From: Candidatus Krumholzibacteriota bacterium
GTDB lineage: Bacteria > Krumholzibacteriota > Krumholzibacteriia > Krumholzibacteriales > Krumholzibacteriaceae
Reading direction: 5' to 3'
DNA length: 56,312 bases
Assembly: GCA_016931295.1 (NCBI GenBank)
Contig: JAFGEZ010000031.1
Coordinates: 1-56,312 of the forward strand
Shown here: positions 34,512 to 42,387 of the stretch, one piece after another
How positions within the stretch are numbered: the first letter of the stretch is position 1
How the letters are laid out: each line of letters starts with the position of its first letter
Program-made: the position numbers and the translations under genes
The notes under the pieces: model-generated
What the model was told of the DNA's origin: nothing
What the model saw: the letters and a program-made list of their open reading frames with translations, nothing else
The model's database searches: none

Positions 34512-34953
34512 GGTGAGACCTCCTTCTCTCCAGTGAGTCCTGTACGTCCCCTCGGACGAGCGTTTCAGCAAGGGGTATGCCATACGGTCGCGGGGCCGGC
34601 CGGGGCGACTCATCACCTTGTTTCACAGGCGGTTGCATTTTGCCGGCGCTGCCCCGGGCGAGGGCGGGACGTTCCTTCTCGATTCTCATTCTGCCACGGA
34701 CCGGTGTATCGGGCGGCGACATGGCGCCTTATGTCCAGTACTCCCTTGGATTTCCGGTTGTTCGCGTTTTCCAACGCCACGGATCGTCGCAATGCGCACG
34801 AACGCGGTTGGACGTGCAGCGCGCGGCTTGCGCGGGGGAATCCGCCGCCGGGGCGCTAATAGGTTGAATATCCACGGCCGGACGCGGTATATATCGGCAG
34901 ACGCAGACGGCCGGCCCGGCCGTCCGCCCCGGAACGCAAACCGGAGGTATCCG
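34512..34953. other. Gene-free divergent intergenic region (442 bp)
   Basis: Lower GC than its surroundings, with no supported coding frame on either strand. Contains the ribosome site of the lipoprotein gene at its left edge and the LemA promoter at 34864-34893. Nothing recognisable in 34600-34860. Confidence 0.5.
34864..34893 (+). promoter_or_regulatory. Promoter of the lemA-htpX operon
   Basis: TTGAAT (34864-34869), 18-bp spacer, TATATA (34888-34893), about 60 bp before the LemA start. Confidence 0.55.
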
Positions 34954-35508
34954 ATGATCGGCTGGATCGTCCTCATCGTGCTCGTTGTACTTCTCTTCGC
35001 CGCGATCGGCATCTACAACACCCTCGTCCGCCTGCGGAAACGCTGCGACAACGGGTGGGCCCAGATCGACGTGCAGCTCAAGCGGCGCTACGACCTCATT
35101 CCCAACCTCGTCGAAACGGCGAAAGGCTATCTCAAGCACGAGCGAGAGGTGCTCGAGAACGTCACGAAGGCCCGCCAGCAGGCGATCGACGCGAGCGGCG
35201 TCGCCGACCAGGCGAAGGCGGAGAACTTCCTCTCCCAGACGCTCCGCTCGCTCTTCGCCGTCGTGGAGAACTACCCGGACCTCAAGGGCAACCAGAGCAT
35301 GATGGCCGTGCAGGAGGAGCTCGTCTCGACGGAGAACAAGATCTCCTTCGCGCGCCAGCACTACAACGACACGGTGATGGTCTACAACACCCGCACCGAG
35401 GTCTTCCCCTCGAACGTCGTCGCCGGCATGTTCGGATTCAAACCGCGCGATTTCTTCGAGCTGGAGGACGCCGCGCAGCGGGAGGCGCCGAAGGTCGACT
35501 TCTCGTAG
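34954..35508 (+). CDS. LemA family protein
   Basis: 184-aa protein with one N-terminal membrane helix (IGWIVLIVLVVLLFAAIGIYN) and a cytoplasmic or periplasmic helical bundle. Family motifs: NTLVRLRKRCDNGWAQIDVQLKRRYDLIPNLV, YPDLKGNQ and RTEVFPSNVVAGMFGF. The ATG at 34954 has GGAGGT eight bases upstream. It precedes the HtpX protease gene by 51 bp, the classic LemA-HtpX pair, in which LemA may anchor or present substrates. The exact role is unknown. Confidence 0.93.
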   Translation: MIGWIVLIVLVVLLFAAIGIYNTLVRLRKRCDNGWAQIDVQLKRRYDLIPNLVETAKGYLKHEREVLENVTKARQQAIDASGVADQAKAENFLSQTLRSLFAVVENYPDLKGNQSMMAVQEELVSTENKISFARQHYNDTVMVYNTRTEVFPSNVVAGMFGFKPRDFFELEDAAQREAPKVDFS

Positions 35509-35559
35509 GGGGTCCGGCCCGGTGCGGCGGGATCGTTTCGCCGGGGAAAGGAACGCACG

Positions 35560-36450
35560 GTGTACGCGGAAATCGCGCGGAACAGGCGCAACTCGTGGCT
35601 GCTCGTCGTCGTCGTCTCGGCGGTGCTTCTCCTGCTCGGCTGGGCGCTCGGCGAGTACTGGGGCAACTCGTGGTTCGGCGTCGGCCTCGCCGTGGCGGTC
35701 GCCGTCGTCACCTCGCTCGTCTCCTTTTTCGGGGGCGGTTCGATCATTTTGACGATGAGCCGGGCGAAGAAGATCGAGAAGAAGGACGCCCCGCAGCTCT
35801 TCAACGTCGTCGAGGAGCTCTCGATCGCCGCCGGGCTGCCGATGCCCGCCGTCTACCTCATCGACGACACGGCCCCGAACGCCTTCGCCACGGGGCGCGA
35901 TCCCGAACACGCCGCGGTGGCCATCACCTCCGGGCTCCTCGAGAAGCTCACGCGCGACGAGCTCCAGGGGGTGATGGCGCACGAGCTCTCGCACGTGCGC
36001 AACCGCGACATCCTCTTCTCGATGATGGTGGGGATCATGGTGGGCTCGATCGTCCTGCTGAGCGACTTCTTCATGCGCTCGTTCCTGTGGGGCGGCGGCC
36101 GCCGCCGGAAGAGCGGGGGGAAGGACGGGGGCAATGCGATCTTCGCCGTCGTGGCGATCCTGCTCGCGATCGTCGCGCCGATCTTCGCCAAGCTGCTGCA
36201 ACTCGCCGTTTCGCGACAGCGGGAGTATCTCGCCGACGCCTCGGCGGTGCAGCTCACCCGCTACCCGGCCGGGCTCGCCGGCGCCCTGCGCAAGATCTCC
36301 GGCGACCGCGAGGTGCTCGAGGCGGCGAACCGCGCCACGCAGCACCTCTACATCGTCAATCCGATCAAGCCCTTCGAGAAACGGGCGAAATCCCTCTTCA
36401 GCACCCATCCGCCGATCGAGGAACGCATCGAGCGCATCATGTCGATGTGA
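35560..36450 (+). CDS. htpX: HtpX-like M48 membrane metalloprotease
   Basis: 296-aa zinc protease of the inner membrane that degrades misfolded membrane proteins. Two N-terminal helices (about 13-31 and 37-56), then the HExxH motif as MAHELSHVRNRD near residue 145, two more helices, and the third zinc ligand in REYLADASAVQLTR. The C-terminal FSTHPPIEERIERI is characteristic. The start is a GTG at 35560 with AAAGGA seven bases upstream. Second gene of the LemA operon; ends at a strong hairpin. Confidence 0.93.
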   Translation: MYAEIARNRRNSWLLVVVVSAVLLLLGWALGEYWGNSWFGVGLAVAVAVVTSLVSFFGGGSIILTMSRAKKIEKKDAPQLFNVVEELSIAAGLPMPAVYLIDDTAPNAFATGRDPEHAAVAITSGLLEKLTRDELQGVMAHELSHVRNRDILFSMMVGIMVGSIVLLSDFFMRSFLWGGGRRRKSGGKDGGNAIFAVVAILLAIVAPIFAKLLQLAVSRQREYLADASAVQLTRYPAGLAGALRKISGDREVLEAANRATQHLYIVNPIKPFEKRAKSLFSTHPPIEERIERIMSM

Positions 36451-36465
36451 GCGTATCGGCGCGAA

Positions 36466-36492
36466 ACGGCCGCCGGCGGGGCCGGCGGCCGT
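36466..36492. terminator. Hairpin between htpX and the M29-type gene
   Basis: A perfect 12-bp inverted repeat (ACGGCCGCCGGC/GCCGGCGGCCGT) with a GGG loop, between two convergent genes. No T-tract; terminator role by position. Confidence 0.55.
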
Positions 36493-36520
36493 GTATCGCC
36501 TGTCATCGCGCGTCGATCGG

Positions 36521-37486
36521 TCAGTCCACGAGGAGCTTCCCGTTTTTCATGATCGCCGTGCCGTCGAGCTCGACGGTCGGATCCCTGACGATCCCGTCGA
36601 GATGGATCGGCACGTCGATCGTTCCTCCCATCGACATGTTGTTGCCGAGGGCGATGTGGATCGTCCCCATCACCTTCTCGTCCTCGAGGATGTTTCCGAT
36701 GATCCGGGCGGCGTCGTTCGTGCCGATCCCGAGCTCGGCCGCGTTGCGGGCCGGTTTGCCGAGCGGCTCAAGCTTCGACTCGAGGAGGGCCGCCTCCGGG
36801 CCGCCGGTGATCTCGACGGCGTAGCCGTCTTCCACGCGGATCGTGATCGGCGTCTTCCCGGTGAGATCGCCGATGCCGGCCATCGAGCCGTCGACGACGA
36901 AGACGCCGTTCGTTGCGCCTTCCTTCGGCATCATGTAGGACTCGCCGGAGGGGAGGTTGCCGAAGGAGCCGGGCTCGTGCATGAGGCCCGTCGAGGAGAT
37001 GGCGTCGATCCCGTCGATCGGGATCGTGATGTCGGTCCCCGCGGCGGTGGTGACGCGAGCGACCTTCGCCGCGTCGAGGAGCGCGGTGACGCGCTTCGTC
37101 CGCTCGGCGATCGCGTAGTAGTCGGCGTTGAGGCAGCGGACCATCGTGTCGACGGTGATCCCCGGCATCGTCGCCACGCGGCCGCCCCTCGCGCAGGTCG
37201 CGCGCCGGGCCGCCGTGTGGGTGAGCGATTTCGAGGTGGGGGCGACGACGACGTCGGAGGAGAGCATCGCCTCGAGCACCGGCGCGGGAGGCTCCTCGCC
37301 GTTCCGGCTCAGGGGGTACATCTTGATGAGCATGGCGAGCGCGCCGAGCTCGTTGCCCTGGACGAAGAGGGCCTCGCCGATGTCGGCCAGTTCGGTGTCG
37401 GTGACGACGAGGAGCTTCTCGCCGGCGGTCACCTTGAGGCAGTCCCTGACGGCGATCATCGCCGCGTCCATCAGTTTCCTGTCCAT
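36521..37486 (-). CDS. M29-type (thermophilic) aminopeptidase-like protein
   Basis: 321-aa cytoplasmic metallo-exopeptidase by family, releasing N-terminal residues from peptides. The C-terminal half has the M29-like metal region: NLPSGESYMMPKEG, ARNAAELGIGTN, GTIHIALGNNMSMGG (His), and DVPIHLDGIVRDP (His and Asp). The N-terminal half is the usual alpha/beta lid with VVVAPTSKSLTHT. Somewhat shorter than the roughly 400-aa classical enzymes, so it may belong to the related leucyl-aminopeptidase-like branch. The ATG at 37486 has AAAGGA seven bases upstream. It could finish peptides imported by the POT transporter. Confidence 0.82.
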   Translation of the reverse strand: MDRKLMDAAMIAVRDCLKVTAGEKLLVVTDTELADIGEALFVQGNELGALAMLIKMYPLSRNGEEPPAPVLEAMLSSDVVVAPTSKSLTHTAARRATCARGGRVATMPGITVDTMVRCLNADYYAIAERTKRVTALLDAAKVARVTTAAGTDITIPIDGIDAISSTGLMHEPGSFGNLPSGESYMMPKEGATNGVFVVDGSMAGIGDLTGKTPITIRVEDGYAVEITGGPEAALLESKLEPLGKPARNAAELGIGTNDAARIIGNILEDEKVMGTIHIALGNNMSMGGTIDVPIHLDGIVRDPTVELDGTAIMKNGKLLVD

Positions 37487-37558
37487 GGATAATCCTTTCG
37501 TCACGTGTGCCGCCGGCGGGAGCCGGCTTCCGTCCCGTTCGCCCCGGGCGCGCCGACC

Positions 37559-37587
37559 ATCCTACCAGATGACGAACGATCGTTCAC
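37559..37587 (-). promoter_or_regulatory. Promoter of the M29-type gene
   Basis: Minus-strand GTGAAC (37587-37582), 17-bp spacer, TAGGAT (37564-37559). The -35 overlaps the stop codon of the upstream RluA gene. The same GTGAAC-17 arrangement is used for MscS. Confidence 0.4.
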
Positions 37588-38591
37588 GGTTTTTCCCCGC
37601 CGTCGGCCTCAAGCGGCGGGAAGACGGCCGGGAGGGGGGCCTTGACCGCGACCGTCCTTCCCGTCGCGGGATGCGGGAAATCCAGTTGCCGCGCGTGGAG
37701 GAGCAGGGGGCCGCCGCCGTGCCCGTAGAGGCGGTCGCCCGCGACCGGACAGCCGATCGAGGCGAGGTGGACGCGGACCTGGTGGGTCCGTCCCGTCTCG
37801 ATCGCCGCCTCGACGAGCGCCCGCCCGCCGGGAAGGCGGCGGAGAAGGCGGTAGGCCGTGCGGGCGGGGCGGCCCTCCGCGTCGACGCGCGCCAGGGACG
37901 ACCGGTTCTTGCAAACGGCGATCGGCGCGTCGACGGTCCCCGCCGGCGGATCAGGGACGCCGTCGGTGACGGCGACGTAGATCTTGCGTACCCGCCCCTC
38001 CCGGAAGGCCGCCGAGAGCGACCGGGCGGCCACGCGCGTCTTCGCGCAGACGAGCACGCCGGTCGTGCCGATGTCGAGCCGGTGGACGGGTGTCCAGGGG
38101 AAGGGGGGCGTTTCCGCTTCGTCGCCGGCCGAGGCGGCCCGGCGGGCGGCGAGAAGATCGAGCACCGAGCCGAGGGCCGGCTCGTTGCCCGGCTGGACGG
38201 GAAGCCCCGCCGGCTTGTCGATGACGATCACCTGCCCGTCCTCGTAGAGAGCGGAGACCCCGCGTTCGCCGGGGCCGAGGCGCGCCGGTCCGCCGGCCGC
38301 GCCGCCCGCCCCTGCGCCAGGCGGTTCCGGAGCTCGCGGACGGGCCAGGCCGGATCCGGCCGGCGCCGGGGCGTCGGCACGGCCGCCGCCGGCGAGGGCC
38401 GCCTCGTCGATCTCCACGACGTCGCCGGCGGCGAGACGCTCGCCGCCGCGCGCCCGGCGCCCGTTCAGCGTGACGGGCCCGCGCCGCAGGAAAGCCTGCG
38501 CGCCGGCGAAGGAGAGGCCGGGCGCGAGGGCCCGCACGAGGCGATCGATCCTCGTTCCGGCCCACTCCTCGCCGATCTCGATCCGCCGCAT
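37584..38591 (-). CDS. RluA-family RNA pseudouridine synthase
   Basis: 335-aa enzyme isomerising uridine in rRNA or tRNA. An S4 RNA-binding domain (residues about 10-65, GTRIDRLVRALAPGLS; VTLNGRRARGGERL) is followed by an Ala/Pro/Gly linker. The synthase domain has the catalytic Asp in PVHRLDIGTTGVLV and the closing GRTHQVRVHLASIGCPVAGD. The long low-complexity linker (about 70-110) is unusual but compatible with the high-GC background. The ATG at 38591 has GGAG upstream. A perfect 8-bp hairpin (38606-38625) lies immediately before it and may affect translation. Confidence 0.9.
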   Translation of the reverse strand: MRRIEIGEEWAGTRIDRLVRALAPGLSFAGAQAFLRRGPVTLNGRRARGGERLAAGDVVEIDEAALAGGGRADAPAPAGSGLARPRAPEPPGAGAGGAAGGPARLGPGERGVSALYEDGQVIVIDKPAGLPVQPGNEPALGSVLDLLAARRAASAGDEAETPPFPWTPVHRLDIGTTGVLVCAKTRVAARSLSAAFREGRVRKIYVAVTDGVPDPPAGTVDAPIAVCKNRSSLARVDAEGRPARTAYRLLRRLPGGRALVEAAIETGRTHQVRVHLASIGCPVAGDRLYGHGGGPLLLHARQLDFPHPATGRTVAVKAPLPAVFPPLEADGGEKP

Positions 38592-38659
38592 TTCGTCTCC
38601 GTTCCCCGGCGCCGGCAGGCGCCGGTCGTTTCGTTCCGCCGCCCCGACGGGGGCGGCGG

Positions 38660-40111
38660 TCACTCGATCGCCTCGATCCGCATCCGTTTCGGATACGTTC
38701 CCTCGTAGCGGATGTAGAGGCAGGGGCGCCGTCGCCGCACGGCCTCGTCGCCCGCCACCTCGACGACGTCGAGTTCCGGGCGCTCGAGGCGGACGGCGTC
38801 GGCGAGATAGGGGAAGGCCATCGGCGGGTCCTCCACGCAGATCCTGGCCGTGCCGGGGCGCGCGTCGGCCTCGGCGACGATCGCCGCGACCGTGTGGCGG
38901 TACATCCCGGTGAACTCGTCCCATTTCTTCTCGAGCCGGTCGATCCGCACGAGGGAGCCCGCGACGACGGCGGCGAGAAGGAGCAGGCCGGCGATCCGCC
39001 GCCGCCCGCCCCGATTGACGAGCAGCGAGAGGAGGAGCGCGACGATCAGCGTCGAGCCGACCGATGAGAGGTAGTAGTATCGGCCCTGCGTGATCGATTC
39101 GCTCGAGAAGAACCGGTAGCGGAAGGGCGCCGCCGGCAAAAGGGCGATGACGGTCCAGCCGACGGCGAAAGCGAAGGCGCGCCGCCGTCCCGTCTCCTCG
39201 CCGGTCCACAAGAGGAAAAGCAGCAGTGGGAGGGCGACGATCTCCGGCGCGAAGGGATGGGTCGACGCGGCAACGTGCGTCCCGGCCGGCCAGGCGAGGC
39301 TCAGCAGCGGCCACGGGTAGAGCTGCGCGAGGACGCCGCCGGCGAGATTGCGGAGGGCGTGCGGGCCGGGGCCCCAGTCGCTCTTGAGGAAGCCTCCCAT
39401 CACCGATTGCCGCAAGGCGAGGTAGAGCGCCGTCGCGACGAGGGCCGCCACGATCGTTTCGCGGCCGACGAACCGCCCGCCGGCGCCTGCCGGCGCGAAG
39501 CGCAGGAGCAGGAGGAGGAAAAGGCCCGCCACCGCCGTCTCCTTCGCGGCGAGGGCGAGAACGAAGAGGATCGTGAAGAGGGCCGTCCTGGCGCGCGGAC
39601 CGGGCCGTTCGCCGGTGGCGGCGAGGAGCGCGAAAAGCAGGAAGGCCGTCGAGAAAAGCGTCGTGCGGGCGCTGATCCAGAGGATCGCCGCCGCGTGCAC
39701 GCTCGAGACGGCGAAGAGGACCGCCGCCAGCGCGGCGGTCGCCCGGTCGCAAAGCAGCCGCGCGAGGAGATGGAAGACGAGGACGGCGCAGACGACGTGG
39801 AAAAGGAGGTTGATCGACGCGGCGAGGGGGATCTTCCCCGGCGCGAGTTGTTCGAGGCCCCAGAAGGAGAGGTTGACGAGGGGCCGGAAGAAGGAGACCA
39901 CCTGGAAGGTCGCGAGGTTCCCCGGCGTCATCTCCTCGCGGGCCGCCCGCATCCACGAGAAATCGTCGTTGAAGGGGTAGTTGTCGCCGATGCCGTGGTA
40001 TGCGGCGGCGCAGAGGAGGTAGAGGAGGAGGCAGAGGGCGAGCGTCCCCCGCGTCGTGCCGAGCGCCCGGTCGAGGGCGCCGGCGTCCATGTTGCCGGTC
40101 TGCGTCGCCAT
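38660..40111 (-). CDS. Multi-pass membrane glycosyltransferase-like protein (PMT/GT-C type)
   Basis: 483 aa with about 11 hydrophobic segments and a short soluble C-terminal tail (about 400-483). The first periplasmic loop carries GIGDNYPFNDDFSWMRAAREE, an acidic DD near the membrane as in GT-C enzymes that use polyprenyl-linked sugars. Conserved loop pieces such as FRPLVNLSFW and ISARTTLFS resemble dolichyl-phosphate-mannose-like transferases. No ribosome site precedes the ATG at 40111; the promoter -10 lies 14 bp away, so the leader is only about seven bases. Function assigned by topology, not by strong motif. Confidence 0.7.
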   Translation of the reverse strand: MATQTGNMDAGALDRALGTTRGTLALCLLLYLLCAAAYHGIGDNYPFNDDFSWMRAAREEMTPGNLATFQVVSFFRPLVNLSFWGLEQLAPGKIPLAASINLLFHVVCAVLVFHLLARLLCDRATAALAAVLFAVSSVHAAAILWISARTTLFSTAFLLFALLAATGERPGPRARTALFTILFVLALAAKETAVAGLFLLLLLRFAPAGAGGRFVGRETIVAALVATALYLALRQSVMGGFLKSDWGPGPHALRNLAGGVLAQLYPWPLLSLAWPAGTHVAASTHPFAPEIVALPLLLFLLWTGEETGRRRAFAFAVGWTVIALLPAAPFRYRFFSSESITQGRYYYLSSVGSTLIVALLLSLLVNRGGRRRIAGLLLLAAVVAGSLVRIDRLEKKWDEFTGMYRHTVAAIVAEADARPGTARICVEDPPMAFPYLADAVRLERPELDVVEVAGDEAVRRRRPCLYIRYEGTYPKRMRIEAIE

Positions 40112-40124
40112 GGTCGTGCCCCGC

Positions 40125-40153
40125 ATTCTAGCGGAGAGGCCGGATCGCGTCAT
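40125..40153 (-). promoter_or_regulatory. Promoter very close to the start of 38660-40111
   Basis: Minus-strand ATGACG (40153-40148), 17-bp spacer, TAGAAT (40130-40125). The predicted start near 40118 leaves a leader of about seven bases. Confidence 0.4.
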
Positions 40154-40175
40154 GCACCTTTTCGGCATTCATTTC

Positions 40176-40203
40176 TTGCCAGCGCCCGGGCGTCTGCTAT
40201 CCT
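40176..40203 (+). promoter_or_regulatory. Promoter of the first S9 peptidase
   Basis: TTGCCA (40176-40181), 16-bp spacer, TATCCT (40198-40203), about 53 bp before the start codon. Confidence 0.45.
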
Positions 40204-40256
40204 GTCCCCGCCGGATGACGGAGAGAGAACGTATCCATGACGCCGGGAGGTGCCGC

Positions 40257-42257
40257 ATGAGGGCCGGGAAGATCGTGCTGTCGACGGCAATCGCCGCCGC
40301 CGTCCTCCTCGGCGCGTCGCCGCGCGCCTCGCGCGGAAGCTGTTTCGACGCCGCCGACCTGTACCGCCTGCGCCTGGCGGTCGACGTGGCGATCTCGCCG
40401 GACGGCGGCTGGGTGGCCTTCATCGTCGCCGAGCCGCCCGATACGCTCCGCGGCGAGCGCCGTTCCCACGGCGATCTCTGGATCGCCCCGGCGGACGGTT
40501 CGCGTCCCCCGCGGCGATATGCCTCCGGGCCCTCGATGGAACGGATGCCCCGGTGGTCGCCGGACGGGTGGAGCGTCGCCTTCCTCTCCGATCGCGACGA
40601 GAGCGGGACGGCGCAGGTCTGGGTCGTCCGGCGGAACGGGGGCGAGCCCCGGAAAATCACCGGTTTCGGCGAGGGCGTCGGCTTTTTCGCGTGGTCGCCG
40701 GAGGGGCGCCGGCTCGCCGTGACGGTCGTCGACACCCTCTCCGCGGCAACCGAGGCGGCCCGCGCGCGGGGAGACGACGAGCGGGTCGTCGACCAGGACG
40801 ACCGCTTCGCCCGCCTCCGGATCGTCGACCTGGAGACGGGAGCCGGCGATGCGGTGACGCCCCCCGGTCTCCACGTGACCTCGGCCGCCTGGTCGCCCGG
40901 CGGCGAGCGGATCGCCATCGTCGTCGCCGACCGACCGACGAGCGGCGAGACCTACTGGAACGGGCGCCTGGAGATCCTCTCGCTGCGCGACGGCGAGCGG
41001 ACGGCGCTCGCCGGCCATGCGGTCGGCACGCCCTCGTGGTCGCCCGGCGGCGAGCAAATCGCCTTCGAGCTGCGCGAGGCGCACCCGGAGATCACCGTGC
41101 CCGCGCCCCTTGTCGGCGTCGTGCCCGCTGGTGGGGGAGAGGTGCGGCGGATCGGCGCGCGTCACGCGGGCGCATTCCGCGCGCCGCGCTGGCTGCCGGA
41201 CGGCGAGCACATTGCCGTCTTCGAGATGGCGGGGGTCCGCGGAACCCTCTCCGTCGTCGCCGTGGAGGACGGAGAGGTGGATCGCCGCGAGGAACTGCTC
41301 GTGCCCTACTCCTTTCTCGCGTCGCCGTTCGACGTTTCGGCCGACGGCCGGTGTTTCGCCTTCCTCCGGGGCTCGGCAAGCAAGCCCCCCGAGGTCTGGG
41401 CCGACGACGGGGGCTGGTTCGGCGGGCCGAAGCGCCTGACCGACCTCAATCCCTGGCTCGGAACCCGCCAGCTCCCCGACATGCGCGTCGTCCGGTGGAC
41501 GAGCCGTGACGGTACGGCGGTCGAGGGGGTGCTCGTGACCTCCCCGGATGCGAAGCGCGACGGACGGGGCGCCGCCGTCGTCATCGTCCACGGGGGACCT
41601 TCCTGGGCGTGGTGGCTCGGCTGGCACGGCACGTGGCACGAATGGGCCATTCCGCTCGCCTGCCGCGGGTTCACCGTCCTCCTGCCGAACCCGCGCGGCA
41701 GCGTCGGGTACGGCACGGGCTTCGCGCGCGCCAACTTCGACGACTGGGGCGGCGGGGATTTCGAGGACGTCATGGCCGGGGCCGACCTTCTCGTCGACGA
41801 GGGCTGGGCCGATCCGGCCCGCATCGGGATCGGCGGGTGGAGCTACGGCGGCTACATGGCCGCCTGGGCCGTCACGCAGACCGACCGCTTCGCGGCGGCG
41901 GTGGTCGGGGCGGGCGTGACCGATCTGTTCTCCTTCCACGGCACGACCGACATCACCCCGCAGTTCCTCGAGCAATACCTCCGCGACGTGCCCTACCGCC
42001 GTCCCGAGGCCTATCGGAACCGGTCCGCCGTCGAGTTCGTCGCACGGGCCTCGACGCCGACGCTCGTCCTCCACGGCGCCGCGGACGTCCGCGTGCCGGC
42101 GGGGCAGGGCTACGAGCTCTACCGCGGCCTGCGACAGACGGGAACGGAGACCGAACTCGTCGTCTATCCGCGCGAGGGGCACGGTTTCGGCGAGATCCGC
42201 CACCAGGTCGATCTCGTCGAGCGGATCGTCGACTGGTACGAGCGGCGCCTGCGCTGA
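40257..42257 (+). CDS. Exported S9 prolyl-oligopeptidase-family peptidase
   Basis: 666-aa serine peptidase or acylaminoacyl-peptidase type. Signal-like N-terminus (MRAGKIVLSTAIAAAVLLGAS). A seven-bladed propeller (about 35-400) is recognisable by SPDGGWVAF, SPDGWSVAF and SPGGERIAI repeats. The alpha/beta-hydrolase domain has Ser529 (GGWSYGGYMA), Asp610 (HGAADVRVP) and His642 (REGHGFGE). The oxyanion-side HGGPSWAWW precedes it. GGGAGG six bases upstream fixes the ATG at 40257. Cleaves short peptides; predicted periplasmic. Confidence 0.92.
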   Translation: MRAGKIVLSTAIAAAVLLGASPRASRGSCFDAADLYRLRLAVDVAISPDGGWVAFIVAEPPDTLRGERRSHGDLWIAPADGSRPPRRYASGPSMERMPRWSPDGWSVAFLSDRDESGTAQVWVVRRNGGEPRKITGFGEGVGFFAWSPEGRRLAVTVVDTLSAATEAARARGDDERVVDQDDRFARLRIVDLETGAGDAVTPPGLHVTSAAWSPGGERIAIVVADRPTSGETYWNGRLEILSLRDGERTALAGHAVGTPSWSPGGEQIAFELREAHPEITVPAPLVGVVPAGGGEVRRIGARHAGAFRAPRWLPDGEHIAVFEMAGVRGTLSVVAVEDGEVDRREELLVPYSFLASPFDVSADGRCFAFLRGSASKPPEVWADDGGWFGGPKRLTDLNPWLGTRQLPDMRVVRWTSRDGTAVEGVLVTSPDAKRDGRGAAVVIVHGGPSWAWWLGWHGTWHEWAIPLACRGFTVLLPNPRGSVGYGTGFARANFDDWGGGDFEDVMAGADLLVDEGWADPARIGIGGWSYGGYMAAWAVTQTDRFAAAVVGAGVTDLFSFHGTTDITPQFLEQYLRDVPYRRPEAYRNRSAVEFVARASTPTLVLHGAADVRVPAGQGYELYRGLRQTGTETELVVYPREGHGFGEIRHQVDLVERIVDWYERRLR

Positions 42258-42307
42258 CTTCCCGCGGCGCCCCGACCTGCCCGGTTCCGGGCGTCCGAAT
42301 ATTCCGC

Positions 42308-42336
42308 TTGAGCAGGCCGCCAGGCGGCGGTACACT
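42308..42336 (+). promoter_or_regulatory. Promoter of the PurF-like gene
   Basis: TTGAGC (42308-42313), 17-bp spacer, TACACT (42331-42336), about 52 bp before the start codon. Confidence 0.5.
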
Positions 42337-42387
42337 CCCTTTTTCGCATCCGCGACGAAACCAGATTCACGACAGCGGAGGTATCGG

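Noticed and set aside
38606-38625. 8-bp GC hairpin upstream of the RluA start as terminator
   Set aside because: No T-tract in the relevant direction; noted in the RluA entry only as a possible translation effect.
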